Below, piece by piece: positions 33,110 through 41,502 of a stretch of 64,000 nt of DNA. The notes under the pieces are model-generated. The model ran no database searches. It was not told the origin of the DNA and saw only the letters and a list, made by a program, of their open reading frames with translations. The stretch's first letter is position 1. Every line of letters begins with the position of its first letter. The position numbers and the translations under genes are program-made. The DNA is taken from NCBI RefSeq assembly GCF_001642995.1, contig NZ_LOHS01000075.1, forward strand, positions 1 to 64,000. Reading direction: 5' to 3'. Source of the stretch: Streptomyces jeddahensis. Its GTDB lineage: Bacteria; Actinomycetota; Actinomycetes; Streptomycetales; Streptomycetaceae.

Positions 33110-34564
33110 GTGGACAGTCAGACGGTCTCCGCAGAGCGGACCGTGCGGGACGCATCCACACTCAAGCCCAATGCCCTGGGCGTCCTGGGCATCCTCTTCT
33201 TCGTCCTGTCCGCTCAGGCCCCGCTGACCGGTATCGCCGGGGCGGCCCCGATCTCCGTCGCGATCGGCAACGGGTCCGGTACCCCTGCGGCCTATGTGCT
33301 GGCGGGAGCGGTGGTCCTGCTGTTCTCGGTCGGCTTCGTCGCGATGGGCCGCCACGTCGTCGACGCGGGCGCCTTCTACACCTACATCGGCAAGGGACTC
33401 GGGCGGACCGCGGGTGCCGGCAGCGCGGGCGTCGCCCTGTTCGCGTACTGCACCATCCAGGCCGCCATGTACGGCCTGTACGGAGCGACCGTGAGCGGCC
33501 TGGTCGCCCACCACACCGGTCTGGACGTGCCGTGGTGGGCGTGGACGCTCGTCACGATGGCCGTGGTGCAGGCACTCGGCGCCGCAGGGATCGAGATGGG
33601 CGCCAAGGTGCTGGCCGTGTTCGTCCTGGCGGAGTTCAGCATTCTGCTGCTGTTCGGGCTGGTCACCCTGTTCAAGGGCGGCGGGCCCGAGGGACTGGGT
33701 GTCGCCAACAGCTTCTCCCCGTCGGCGGCCCTGCAGGGAGCGCCCGGTGTCGCCGTGATGTTCGCCGTCGCCTCCATGTTCGGCTTCGAGGCGACAGCGA
33801 TCTACGGCGAGGAGGCCCGGGAGCCGAAGAAGACCGTGCCACGGGCCACCTATCTGTCGGTGGTGGTGGTCACCGGCTTCTTCGCCCTGACGTCCTGGAT
33901 GCTGATCTCCGCCTACGGTGCCTCCAAGGCCGCGGGGGCGGCGGGCAAGGCGCTGGAGAGCGGCGACGCCTCCGCTTTCGTCTTCGCCCCCATCGCCGCA
34001 CAGTTCGGCGGCTGGGTGAACGACGTGCTGCCCGCCCTGCTCGCCACGTCCCTGTTCGCGGGCATCCTCACCTTCCACAACTCCGCCAACCGCTACCTTT
34101 TCTCGCTCAGCCGCGACGGCCTGCTGCCGCGCCGCCTGTGTACCGTCAGCACCCGTCACTCGCCGTGGATCGCCGGCTGCGCCCAGACCGTCATCGCCCT
34201 GGCCCTCGTCGTGCCCTTCGCGCTGGCCGGCAAGGACCCGGTACTGACGCTGTTCTCGTGGTTCAGCGGACTCGCGGTCCTGGCGATGATGCTGCTGTAC
34301 CTGCTGACCTCGGTGTCCGTGGTCGTCTTCTTCCGCCGCGGACGCCAGGACACCCGCCTGTGGAACACCCTGATCGCGCCGACGCTGGGTGCGCTCGGCC
34401 TCGCAGGTGCCATCTGGCTGATCCTGGACAACTTCACCACTCTCATCGGCGGTGAGGCGCGTACGGCCCTGTGGCTCGTGCTGTCGGTACCTGCGGTGAT
34501 GGCGCTCGGAGTGATCACCGAACGCGTCAGGCGCGGCCGGGTTCCGGAGGCCCAGGGCGGCTGA
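33110..34564 (+). CDS. APC-superfamily amino acid/amine permease
   Basis: 484 aa from the GTG at 33110, which has AGGTGA at proper spacing (a GTG nine nt upstream is the alternative). About twelve transmembrane helices; blocks GVLGILFFVLSAQAPLTGIAGAAP, GFEATAIYGEEAREPKKTVPRATY and FHNSANRYLFSLSRDGLLP are those of the APC family that includes putrescine and amine importers. A shared operator ahead of it ties it to the P450/gamma-glutamyl regulon, so it probably imports the amine. Confidence 0.9.
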   Translation: MDSQTVSAERTVRDASTLKPNALGVLGILFFVLSAQAPLTGIAGAAPISVAIGNGSGTPAAYVLAGAVVLLFSVGFVAMGRHVVDAGAFYTYIGKGLGRTAGAGSAGVALFAYCTIQAAMYGLYGATVSGLVAHHTGLDVPWWAWTLVTMAVVQALGAAGIEMGAKVLAVFVLAEFSILLLFGLVTLFKGGGPEGLGVANSFSPSAALQGAPGVAVMFAVASMFGFEATAIYGEEAREPKKTVPRATYLSVVVVTGFFALTSWMLISAYGASKAAGAAGKALESGDASAFVFAPIAAQFGGWVNDVLPALLATSLFAGILTFHNSANRYLFSLSRDGLLPRRLCTVSTRHSPWIAGCAQTVIALALVVPFALAGKDPVLTLFSWFSGLAVLAMMLLYLLTSVSVVVFFRRGRQDTRLWNTLIAPTLGALGLAGAIWLILDNFTTLIGGEARTALWLVLSVPAVMALGVITERVRRGRVPEAQGG

Positions 34565-34634
34565 TCCTTTCCCGCCTCCGGCGCGCGCCCGGTATCCGTG
34601 TGCGCGCCGGTACGGGCACAGTCACACCCATTTC

Positions 34635-34648
34635 GTTTGAGATCAAAT
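34635..34648. promoter_or_regulatory. Operator D ahead of the PuuC/PuuD-like operon
   Basis: GTTTG-AGAT-CAAAT, 24 bp before the ATG of the aldehyde dehydrogenase gene. Fourth copy of the shared palindrome. I do not see a convincing -35/-10 pair beside it. Confidence 0.6.
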
Positions 34649-34672
34649 GATCAACGTGTTCTGGAGGACCGC

Positions 34673-36163
34673 ATGCCCGCCGTCACCCACGACGAATGGC
34701 TCCGCCGAGCCGAAGCAGTCGAGCTGCCCGGCGCCCACCACATCGACGGCGTCGAGGAAGCCGGTGGCGGCTCCAGCTTCTCCGTCGTCTCGCCACGGGA
34801 CGGCCATGTGCTCGCCGAGGTCGCCGACGGCGGTGCCGCCGAGGTGGACGCCGCCGTGGCCGCGGCGCGCCGAGCCTTCGACAGCGGGCCGTGGCCGCGA
34901 CTGGCACCCGCCGACCGCGGCCGGGTCCTCGTACGCATCGCCGAACTCCTGGAAGAGCGGCGCGAGGAACTGGCGCTGACCGTGAGCCTGGAGATGGGCA
35001 AGCCGATCACGGATGCCCACGACATCGAACTGCGCGCCGTGATCAACACTTTCCGCTGGTACGGACAGCTGGCCGACAAGCTCACCGACGAGTCCCCGCA
35101 CACCCCACCGGACGCCCTCGCCCTGGTCACCCGTGAGCCGGCAGGCGTCGTCGGGGCGGTGGTGCCCTGGAACTTCCCGCTGACGCTCGCCGGCTGGAAG
35201 GTCGCCCCCGCACTCGCGGCCGGCTGCACGGTCGTGCTCAAGCCGTCGGAGAACTCACCGCTCTCCGCCCTGCTGCTGGCCGCGGTCGCGACCGAGGCGG
35301 GACTGCCGCCCGGCGTGCTCAACGTGGTCAACGGCAACGGACCGGTGGCCGGGCGGGCCCTCGGCCTCCACCCCGACGTCGACGTCCTGGCGTTCACCGG
35401 CTCCACCGCCGTCGGCCGCCACTTCCTGCGCTACGCCGCGGACTCCAACCTCAAGCGCGTCTGGCTGGAACTGGGCGGCAAGTCGCCGAACATCGTCCTC
35501 CCCGATGCCCCGGACCTGGACAAGGCCGCCGCCACCGCCGCGTGGGGCATCTTCTTCAACCAGGGCGAGATGTGCACCGCGCCCTCGCGGCTCCTCGTGC
35601 ACTCCTCCATAGCCGAGCAGGTCACCGAGGCCGTCGTCCGGCGTGCGCGGGAACTCCGGGTCGGTGACCCGCTCGACCCGGCAACAGAGATGGGCGCCCT
35701 GGTCTCAGCAGCCCACCTGGACCGCGTCCTCGACCACATCGCCACCGGCCAGGCGGAGGGCGCCCGACTGCGCATCGGCGGCGAGCGCACCCGGACCGCC
35801 ACCGGCGGCAGCCTCCTCCAGCCCACTGTCTTCGACCGCGTGGACCCCGGCATGCGACTGGCCCGGGAGGAGATCTTCGGCCCCGTCCTGTCCGTCCTCA
35901 CCTTCGACGACCTCGACGAGGCGGTACGGCTGGCCAACGCCACCGAGTACGGCCTCGCCGCGGGCCTGTGGACCTCCGACCTGTCCACCGCCCACCAGGT
36001 CTCCCGCGCCCTGAAGGCCGGAACGGTCTGGGTCAACTGCTACGAGGAGGGCGATCTCACCGTCCCCTTCGGCGGCATGAAGCAGTCGGGCAACGGCCGC
36101 GACAAGTCCGTGCACGCCCTGGAGAAGTACACCGAACTGAAGACCACCTGGATCCAGCTGTGA
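34673..36163 (+). CDS. Aldehyde dehydrogenase (PuuC-like, gamma-glutamyl aminoaldehyde type)
   Basis: 496 aa, ATG after GGAGG. PWNFPLTLAGWKVAPALAAGCTVVLKPSE, FTGSTAVGRHFL, LELGGKSPNIV and nucleophile Cys301 in NQGEMCTAPSR. The family includes PuuC, which oxidises gamma-glutamyl-gamma-aminobutyraldehyde. Its stop overlaps the GTG of a PuuD-like hydrolase, as expected for enzymes of consecutive steps. It differs from the other aldehyde dehydrogenase (29001) that sits with ring cleavage. Confidence 0.9.
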   Translation: MPAVTHDEWLRRAEAVELPGAHHIDGVEEAGGGSSFSVVSPRDGHVLAEVADGGAAEVDAAVAAARRAFDSGPWPRLAPADRGRVLVRIAELLEERREELALTVSLEMGKPITDAHDIELRAVINTFRWYGQLADKLTDESPHTPPDALALVTREPAGVVGAVVPWNFPLTLAGWKVAPALAAGCTVVLKPSENSPLSALLLAAVATEAGLPPGVLNVVNGNGPVAGRALGLHPDVDVLAFTGSTAVGRHFLRYAADSNLKRVWLELGGKSPNIVLPDAPDLDKAAATAAWGIFFNQGEMCTAPSRLLVHSSIAEQVTEAVVRRARELRVGDPLDPATEMGALVSAAHLDRVLDHIATGQAEGARLRIGGERTRTATGGSLLQPTVFDRVDPGMRLAREEIFGPVLSVLTFDDLDEAVRLANATEYGLAAGLWTSDLSTAHQVSRALKAGTVWVNCYEEGDLTVPFGGMKQSGNGRDKSVHALEKYTELKTTWIQL

Positions 36164-36891
36164 CGTCCGCACCCCGGCCCCTGATCGCCGTTCCGGCCCG
36201 CTTCTCCGCCACCACCTCGGCCCTCCGCTACGCCGCCGAGGTCAATGCCCGCGCCCTGATCGAGGCGGTCTGGCGGGCGGGCGGCGAGCCCGTGACCATC
36301 CACCCGCACGCGCCCGGCGGCACCTGCGACCCGGCCGAGGTCGCCGCCCGCCTCGACCGGTTCGACGGCGTCCTGCTCCCGGGCGGCGGTGACATCGCTC
36401 CCCACCGATACGGAGCCGCGGACGCGCACGAGACCGTCTACGACGTGGACGACGAACAAGACGCCTTCGACCTCGAGGTCGCGCGCCAGGCCCTGGCGGC
36501 GCGGCTGCCGCTCCTGGCGATCTGCCGCGGTCTGCAAGTGGTCAACACCGTTCTCGGAGGAACCCTGCACCAGGACATGGGCGGCCCCGAGCACGAGCAC
36601 CGGCACCTCAGGCACCCCGTCACCCTCACCGGCGGCTCGGCCCTCGCCCGGATCACGCGCGCCGACAAGGTCGAGGCGTCCTGCTACCACCACCAGCACA
36701 TCGACCGGCTGGGCAGCGGGCTGACCGTCACCGCCCGCGCCGCCGACGGAACGGTCGAAGCCGTCGAACGGACGGACGCGGCGGGCTGGTTCGTCGGCGT
36801 CCAGTGGCATCCGGAGGACACGGCCCACGAGGACCCCGCCCAGCAGCTTCTGTTCGACGCGCTGGTGCATGCCGCGCGCCGAACCGGCTGA
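36160..36891 (+). CDS. Gamma-glutamyl hydrolase, class I glutamine amidotransferase fold (PuuD-like)
   Basis: 243 aa, GTG overlapping the previous stop (GTGA). Nucleophile Cys122 in LLAICRGLQVVN, and H/E of the triad in VQWHPED; DGVLLPGGGDIAPHRYG and YHHQHIDRLG are PuuD blocks. It hydrolyses the gamma-glutamyl bond of an oxidised gamma-glutamylamine to free acid plus glutamate. AtdA2/TdnT of aniline degradation have the same fold. It ends 11 nt from the convergent marR gene. Confidence 0.92.
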   Translation: MTSAPRPLIAVPARFSATTSALRYAAEVNARALIEAVWRAGGEPVTIHPHAPGGTCDPAEVAARLDRFDGVLLPGGGDIAPHRYGAADAHETVYDVDDEQDAFDLEVARQALAARLPLLAICRGLQVVNTVLGGTLHQDMGGPEHEHRHLRHPVTLTGGSALARITRADKVEASCYHHQHIDRLGSGLTVTARAADGTVEAVERTDAAGWFVGVQWHPEDTAHEDPAQQLLFDALVHAARRTG

Positions 36892-36902
36892 GAAATGCCC
36901 GG

Positions 36903-37475
36903 TCAGGCCCTGGGACGGCGCCCGCTGCGCCTCGGCGCCGGCTCCGCACCGTCCAGCAGGGCCCGACGACGCTCCTCACCGTGCTCTTCGACCTGGAGCA
37001 CGACGCGTCGCAGTCCTTCGGCGAGGCCCCGGCACTCCGCGCTGCTCAACTGCGCTGTCACGAAGGCCTCTTCCTCATTGAACGCGGGAAACACCCGCTG
37101 CATGAAGTCCTCACCCTTGTCCGTGAGGCTGAGGAGGACCAGCCTGCCGTCGGTGGGATGGCCGATGCGCCGCAGAAGTCCGCGCGACTCCAGGGTGCGG
37201 GCCACACCCGTCAGCGTCCCCTTGGAGATGCCCGCCTCCTCGGCGACGTGCCGGGTCTCCGACTCGCCCCACACCCACACCACCCACAGGACCACGAACG
37301 CGGTCCAGGTCAGATCTGAGCTCCGCAGCACCGAGTTCTCCAGGTGCTGTCTGACCGCCGACGCCGCCCGGTAGATGTTGGCCACCGCCGCCATCTGCTC
37401 CCGGCGAATGGGTATGCCGCCGAGCTTCGCCTCGGCGAGCCTCTCCGCCTCCGTGATGGACCGATCGCCGGGCAC
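36903..37475 (-). CDS. MarR family transcriptional regulator of the amine regulon
   Basis: 190 aa from GTG 37475, chosen because GAGGGAG precedes it; a TTG 23 codons upstream would place the start inside its own operator. Winged helix: LTWTAFVVLWVVWVWGESETRHVAEEAGISKGTLTGVARTLESRGLLRRIGHPTDGRLVLLSLTDKG. The C-terminal tail is Arg/Pro-rich. Its promoter holds the most symmetric copy of the shared palindrome, so it is probably autorepressed and represses the other four units until an inducer binds (inference). Confidence 0.88.
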   Translation of the reverse strand: MPGDRSITEAERLAEAKLGGIPIRREQMAAVANIYRAASAVRQHLENSVLRSSDLTWTAFVVLWVVWVWGESETRHVAEEAGISKGTLTGVARTLESRGLLRRIGHPTDGRLVLLSLTDKGEDFMQRVFPAFNEEEAFVTAQLSSAECRGLAEGLRRVVLQVEEHGEERRRALLDGAEPAPRRSGRRPRA

Positions 37476-37532
37476 TGGCGCTCCCTCTGTTTCTCCCTGC
37501 CGGATCCGGACGACCGAGTCGGCCGTCCGATC

Positions 37533-37550
37533 ATTTGGAACCAAATTCTA
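37533..37550 (-). promoter_or_regulatory. Operator E and -10 box of the marR gene
   Basis: Operator ATTTG-GAAC-CAAAT (37533-37546). On the minus strand TAGAAT (37550-37545) is a good -10 element that overlaps the operator by two bases; the -35 is weak (TGAGAC at 16 nt). The end of the polymerase gene lies 13 bp away. Confidence 0.65.
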
Positions 37551-37562
37551 TGGCGGGAGATC

Positions 37563-38594
37563 TTACGTCTCACCGAATTCGGCGCGCACGCCGAGCAGCC
37601 GTACCGGGCGGTCGTATTCGAACCGTTCCAGCACTGCCAGCGCCGCGCGCTCGATCTCGGCCGGGTCGCTGCTCGGCGTGGGCAGCGTGATGCCGTGGGT
37701 CTGCGTGAAAAAGGGCGCGTACCGCACCTTCACCGCGACACGGTGTGCCGGGCGGCCTTCGTCGGCCACATCGCGCGCCACGCGTCTGGCCAGGGCGGCG
37801 ACGTGTTCGCCGATCTCGGAGCGGTCGGTCAGGTCGTGCTGGAAGGTGGTCTCGCGGCTGCGTGAGCGCGGAACGTAGGGAGCACCGCTGACCTCGGTGT
37901 CACCGACACCCAGTGCGAGCATCCGGTACCACGGTCCCTGCGTCGGGCCGAACCGCGCTGCGAGTTCGTCGGGGTCGGCCCTGGCCAGCTGGGCGACGGT
38001 GAGCAGGCCCGCATCGGCCAGCCTTCTCGCGGTCTTGCGTCCGATGCCCCACAGCGCGTCGGTCGGCCGTTCCGCCATCACGGCCGCCCAGTTGTCGCGG
38101 GTGAGGCGGTACGTGCCGGCCGGCTTGGCGAATCCGGTGGCCAGCTTGGCGCGCAGTTTGTTGTCGCCGATGCCCACCGAGCAGGACAGGCCGGTGCCGG
38201 CCCGTACGGCCTCGCGTATCTCTGCGGCCATGGCCTCGGGATCGTCGGTGCGGGCGCCGAGGAACGCCTCGTCCCAGCCGAGCTCCTCGACGACCACCGG
38301 GAACCGGTGCAGCGTGGCCATGAACTGGCCGGAGACCCGCTGGTAGGCGGGCGGGTCCGAGGGCAGGAACACGGCTTCGGGGCAGCGCTTGGCCGCCGTA
38401 CGCAGCGGCATGCCGGAGTGGATGCCGAACTCGCGCGCCTCGTAGGAGGCGGTGGCCACCACCCCTCGCTGGGTGGGGTCGCCGGAGCCGCCGACCACCA
38501 CCGGCCGTCCACGCAACTCGGGCCGACGAGCCACCTCGACCGCGGCGATGAACTGGTCGAGATCGACGTGCAGCACCCAGTCCCTGCCGGACAC
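37563..38594 (-). CDS. dinB: Y-family DNA polymerase IV, DinB2-like
   Basis: 343 aa, GTG start. Metal-binding Asp in LHVDLDQFIAAVE (D11) and the D-E pair in EELGWDEAFLG, where most DinBs have SIDE. The thumb HhH region ALWGIGRKTARRLADAGL and little-finger start RSRSRETTFQHDL follow. It closely resembles mycobacterial DinB2, whose steric-gate residue is Leu; here the equivalent position is Ile16, so rNTP exclusion should be weak. No beta-clamp motif is obvious at the C-terminus (RPVRLLGVRAEFGET). Translesion or repair synthesis. Confidence 0.92.
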   Translation of the reverse strand: MSGRDWVLHVDLDQFIAAVEVARRPELRGRPVVVGGSGDPTQRGVVATASYEAREFGIHSGMPLRTAAKRCPEAVFLPSDPPAYQRVSGQFMATLHRFPVVVEELGWDEAFLGARTDDPEAMAAEIREAVRAGTGLSCSVGIGDNKLRAKLATGFAKPAGTYRLTRDNWAAVMAERPTDALWGIGRKTARRLADAGLLTVAQLARADPDELAARFGPTQGPWYRMLALGVGDTEVSGAPYVPRSRSRETTFQHDLTDRSEIGEHVAALARRVARDVADEGRPAHRVAVKVRYAPFFTQTHGITLPTPSSDPAEIERAALAVLERFEYDRPVRLLGVRAEFGET

Positions 38595-38678
38595 GCAGTT
38601 CAGTATGCGTCTTCTACCCGTGATGCGTCTTCTGTCCGTGCCGTGCCGCCGCGCCGGTCGTCACGGACCGCGTCCGGA

Positions 38679-38815
38679 TCAGATGACGGGTGACGTGGTC
38701 GCTGCGGCAGCGGTCGGCGGCTCGCCCCTGAACCGCGCCGCGAGTTCGCAGGCGCGCTGGCGGACGTGTGCGAGGTCCGCTCCTGCGCGACTCCGGGTAC
38801 CCCAGCGGCTGGACG
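38679..38815 (-). pseudogene. Possible gene remnant upstream of the peptide ABC operon
   Basis: On the minus strand a frame with strongly GC-ending codons reads ADLAHVRQRACELAARF and goes on to a TGA at 38681-38679. It has no start and no family I recognise. It looks like the C-terminal end of a lost gene. The rest of 38595-38960 holds a promoter and operator for the downstream operon. Confidence 0.25.
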
Positions 38816-38875
38816 CACGCCGTCGGCATCGGCGTAACGAGTGTGTTTCCCCGGTTGATTTCCGCGCTCCAAGGG

Positions 38876-38937
38876 TTGGCGCAGAACCGTCGGCTCGTTA
38901 TCGTTCACGGACTTCACTCAATCGTTCGGCCGAACGA
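38876..38937 (+). promoter_or_regulatory. Promoter and palindromic operator of the peptide ABC operon
   Basis: TTGGCG (38876-38881), 17 nt, TATCGT (38899-38904). About 18 bp downstream is the perfect 16-bp palindrome TCGTTCGGCCGAACGA (38922-38937), symmetric over 18 of 20 bases with its flanks, between start site and ATG. Likely target of the TetR protein encoded at the end of the operon (46328). Confidence 0.6.
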
Positions 38938-38960
38938 ATAGCGAGAGGGGTGATCGGTAC

Positions 38961-40543
38961 ATGTCCGACATCCACCGTCCAGGACGGCGGTCGGTCCTTG
39001 CCGCGGCCACGGCGGGCGCCGCATCCCTTGGTGCGTCCTGGCTGCTCACCGGCTGCACGGGCGCGTCGGCCGCCCCCGCTCTGCCCGCCGGTGCCGCCAA
39101 GGGCGACCCCGACCGCGGCGGCACCCTCCGCATCGCCCGGCCGCCCGCATCCGACGCCGAGACCCTCGACCCGGCGAGCGCCCTGTCGGCGTACGAATAC
39201 CTGGGCGCGCTCTACAACCGGCTCGTCCGCATCGGTGCCGACGGCAAGCTCGCCCCCGACCTCGCCGAATCCTGGGAGCCCGACGACAAGGCGCGCACCT
39301 GGACCTTCCGTATCCGCCGGGGCGTCACCTTCCACGACGGCCGGCCCCTCACGTCCGCCGACGCCGCCTACACCCTCCGCCACATCCTCGACGAGAAGAC
39401 CGCGTCACCGCAGGCCGCCGTCCTCGCGCCTCTCGTCGATGCCAGGCAACTGCGCACCCCCGACGACCACACCCTCGTCGTCCCCCTCAAGACCCCCAAC
39501 GCCGAGTTCCCCAGCCTCCTCACGCACTACAACTGCTACGTCATCCCCGACGGAAGTGCCCGCGCCATCGGCCGCACCGGCATCGGCACCGGCCCGTTCA
39601 AGCTGGAGTCTTTCACCCCGGCCGGCCCCGGCCGCATCACCGCGTACCAGGACCACTGGCAGGGGCGTCCGGTCCTCGACGCCATCGACTTCTACACGGT
39701 CGCCGACATGCAGGCGCGTTCCAACGCACTGCTCGCCGGGCAGGTCGACCTGCTGTCCCAGACCAACCTGGACTTCGCCACCGCCCGCGTCGTCGCCGCC
39801 TCCGACCGGGCCACCGTCGCCCGCGTCGAGAACGCCCAGTGGTACGTACTGCCGATGCTCACCACCGAGAAACCGTTCACCGACGTCCGCGTGCGGCAGG
39901 CCATGAAGCTCGCCTACGACCCCGAGTACGTGGTGAAGGTCGCGCTGCAGGGCGCGGGCACGGCCGGCTGGGACAACCCCGTCCCGCCCAGCGACCCCGC
40001 CCACATCGCCGCCCACCCGGAACACGACCCGGACAAGGCCCGGCACCTGCTGAAGAAGGCGGGGCACGAGGGCCTGGCGGTCGACCTCTACACGTCCTCC
40101 TACGACCCGATCTTCACGCCCATGGCTCTCGCCTACCAGGATTCGGCCAAGCGGGCCGGCATCCGCGTTGGGTCAAGACGGCCGCCGCGGACTCGTACTA
40201 CACGCAGATCTGGATGAAGAAGCCGCTGATGGCCACCTACTGGTACACCGGACGGCCCGTCGACCAGCTGTTCACCCAGGTCTTCCGCAGCGGGTCCTCC
40301 TACAACGAAACCGCCTGGTCGGACAAGGACTTCGACGCGCTGCTCGACCGGGCTCGCCGCGAGACGGACGACGCGCGGCGCCGCGAACTGTACGGCGAGG
40401 CGCAGACCTTCGTCATGGACAAGGGCGGTGCCATGACTCCGATGTTCGCCGACCGGCTCGTCGGCATCTCGCGGAAGGTGCGCGGCTACGCCGAGCACGG
40501 CTTCGAGTTCGACTACCTCGGCATCGGCCTGAAGGGAGCCTGA
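38961..40543 (+). pseudogene. Dipeptide/oligopeptide ABC substrate-binding lipoprotein gene with one-base frameshift
   Basis: Family 5 solute-binding protein. Tat signal GRRSVLAAA and lipobox ending at Cys32 (LLTGC); blocks GGTLRIARPPASDAETLDPA, YNRLVRIGADGKLAPDLAESWE, FHDGRPLTSADAAYTLRH, FTDVRVRQAMKLAYD. The frame ends wrongly after AKRAGIRV; the next frame continues at VKTAAADSYYTQIWMKK to a stop at 40543. Adding one base at 40170-40172 (G run) restores 528 codons, so the event is a single deletion. Downstream genes are intact, so sequencing error is as likely as decay. Confidence 0.85.
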
Positions 40544-40545
40544 GC

Positions 40546-41502
40546 ATGTTCTCCTTCGTCGCGCGACGCGTGGCCGCCGCCTTCGGCACCCTGGTCCTCT
40601 CCTCCGTGCTGGTCTTTCTCGCCGTACAGGCCCTGCCCGGCGATGTCGCCACGCAGGTCCTCGGCAAGGACGCAACGGCCGATGCCGTCGCTGCCCTGCG
40701 CGAGAAGCTGAAGCTCGACCAGCCCGCCTGGGAGCGCTACGCCGACTGGATCCAGGGCGCCCTGCACGGAGACTTCGGCACATCGCTCGTCTCCGGGAAG
40801 GCCGTCGGCGGCGAAGTCGCCCTGTACCTCGGGAACTCCGCCGTGATCGCCCTCGTGACGATCCTGTTCGCCGTCACCGGCTCGCTGCTCCTCGGCATAC
40901 TTGCCGGCCTGTACCGCGACCGCTGGCCCGACCACCTGATCTCCACGGTGAGCCTGGTCGGGATGAGCGTCCCCGAGTTCGTCGTCGCCACTGTGCTGGT
41001 GCTGTGCTTCTCGGTCGCACTGCCGATGTTCCCCGCGGTCGTGCTGTACGGGCCCGAGGCGAGCGTCGGGCAGCTCCTGCCCGCCGTATGGCTCCCGGCC
41101 GCCGCCCTCGCCGTCGTCATGGCCGCGTACATCGTGCGCATGGCCCGTACCTCCGTGATCGACGTGATGGCGAGCGAGTACGTGACCACGGCCCGGCTCA
41201 AGGGCCTGTCGACCTGGCGGGTCGTCACCCGGCACACCCTGCCGAGCGCACTGCTGCCCACCCTCCACGTCATCGCCCTCAACGTCGCCTGGCTGGCGGG
41301 CGGAGTCGCCGTCGTCGAGAACGTCTTCAACTACCCGGGCATCGGCAAGCTGATGCTCTCCTCGGTGCAGAACCGGGACCTGCCCGTCATCCAGGCCATC
41401 GCGCTGATCAGCGCGGTCGTGTACGTCGTCTGCAACCTCGCCGCCGACCTCGGAGCGATGGCCCTCAACCCCAAGCTCCGCACGCGAGGGAGGACCCGAT
41501 GA
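40546..41502 (+). CDS. Peptide ABC transporter permease (DppB/OppB type)
   Basis: 318 aa, six transmembrane helices. N-terminal FSFVARRVAAAFGTLVLSSVLVFL, conserved ALPGD, the EAA loop EYVTTARLKGLSTWRVVTRHTLPSALLP and the C-terminal NYPGIGKL. Two nucleotides after the binding-protein stop. Channel subunit with the next gene. Confidence 0.93.
   Translation: MFSFVARRVAAAFGTLVLSSVLVFLAVQALPGDVATQVLGKDATADAVAALREKLKLDQPAWERYADWIQGALHGDFGTSLVSGKAVGGEVALYLGNSAVIALVTILFAVTGSLLLGILAGLYRDRWPDHLISTVSLVGMSVPEFVVATVLVLCFSVALPMFPAVVLYGPEASVGQLLPAVWLPAAALAVVMAAYIVRMARTSVIDVMASEYVTTARLKGLSTWRVVTRHTLPSALLPTLHVIALNVAWLAGGVAVVENVFNYPGIGKLMLSSVQNRDLPVIQAIALISAVVYVVCNLAADLGAMALNPKLRTRGRTR

Noticed and set aside
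23680..37475. Natural-product biosynthetic cluster around the P450
   Set aside because: There are no scaffold enzymes (PKS, NRPS, terpene synthase, RiPP precursor). Permease, dehydrogenases, ring-cleavage dioxygenase and MarR/TetR regulators point to catabolism.
36903..37544. MarR start at TTG 37544
   Set aside because: It would start inside the operator and in the -10 region; GTG 37475 has a good ribosome-binding site.
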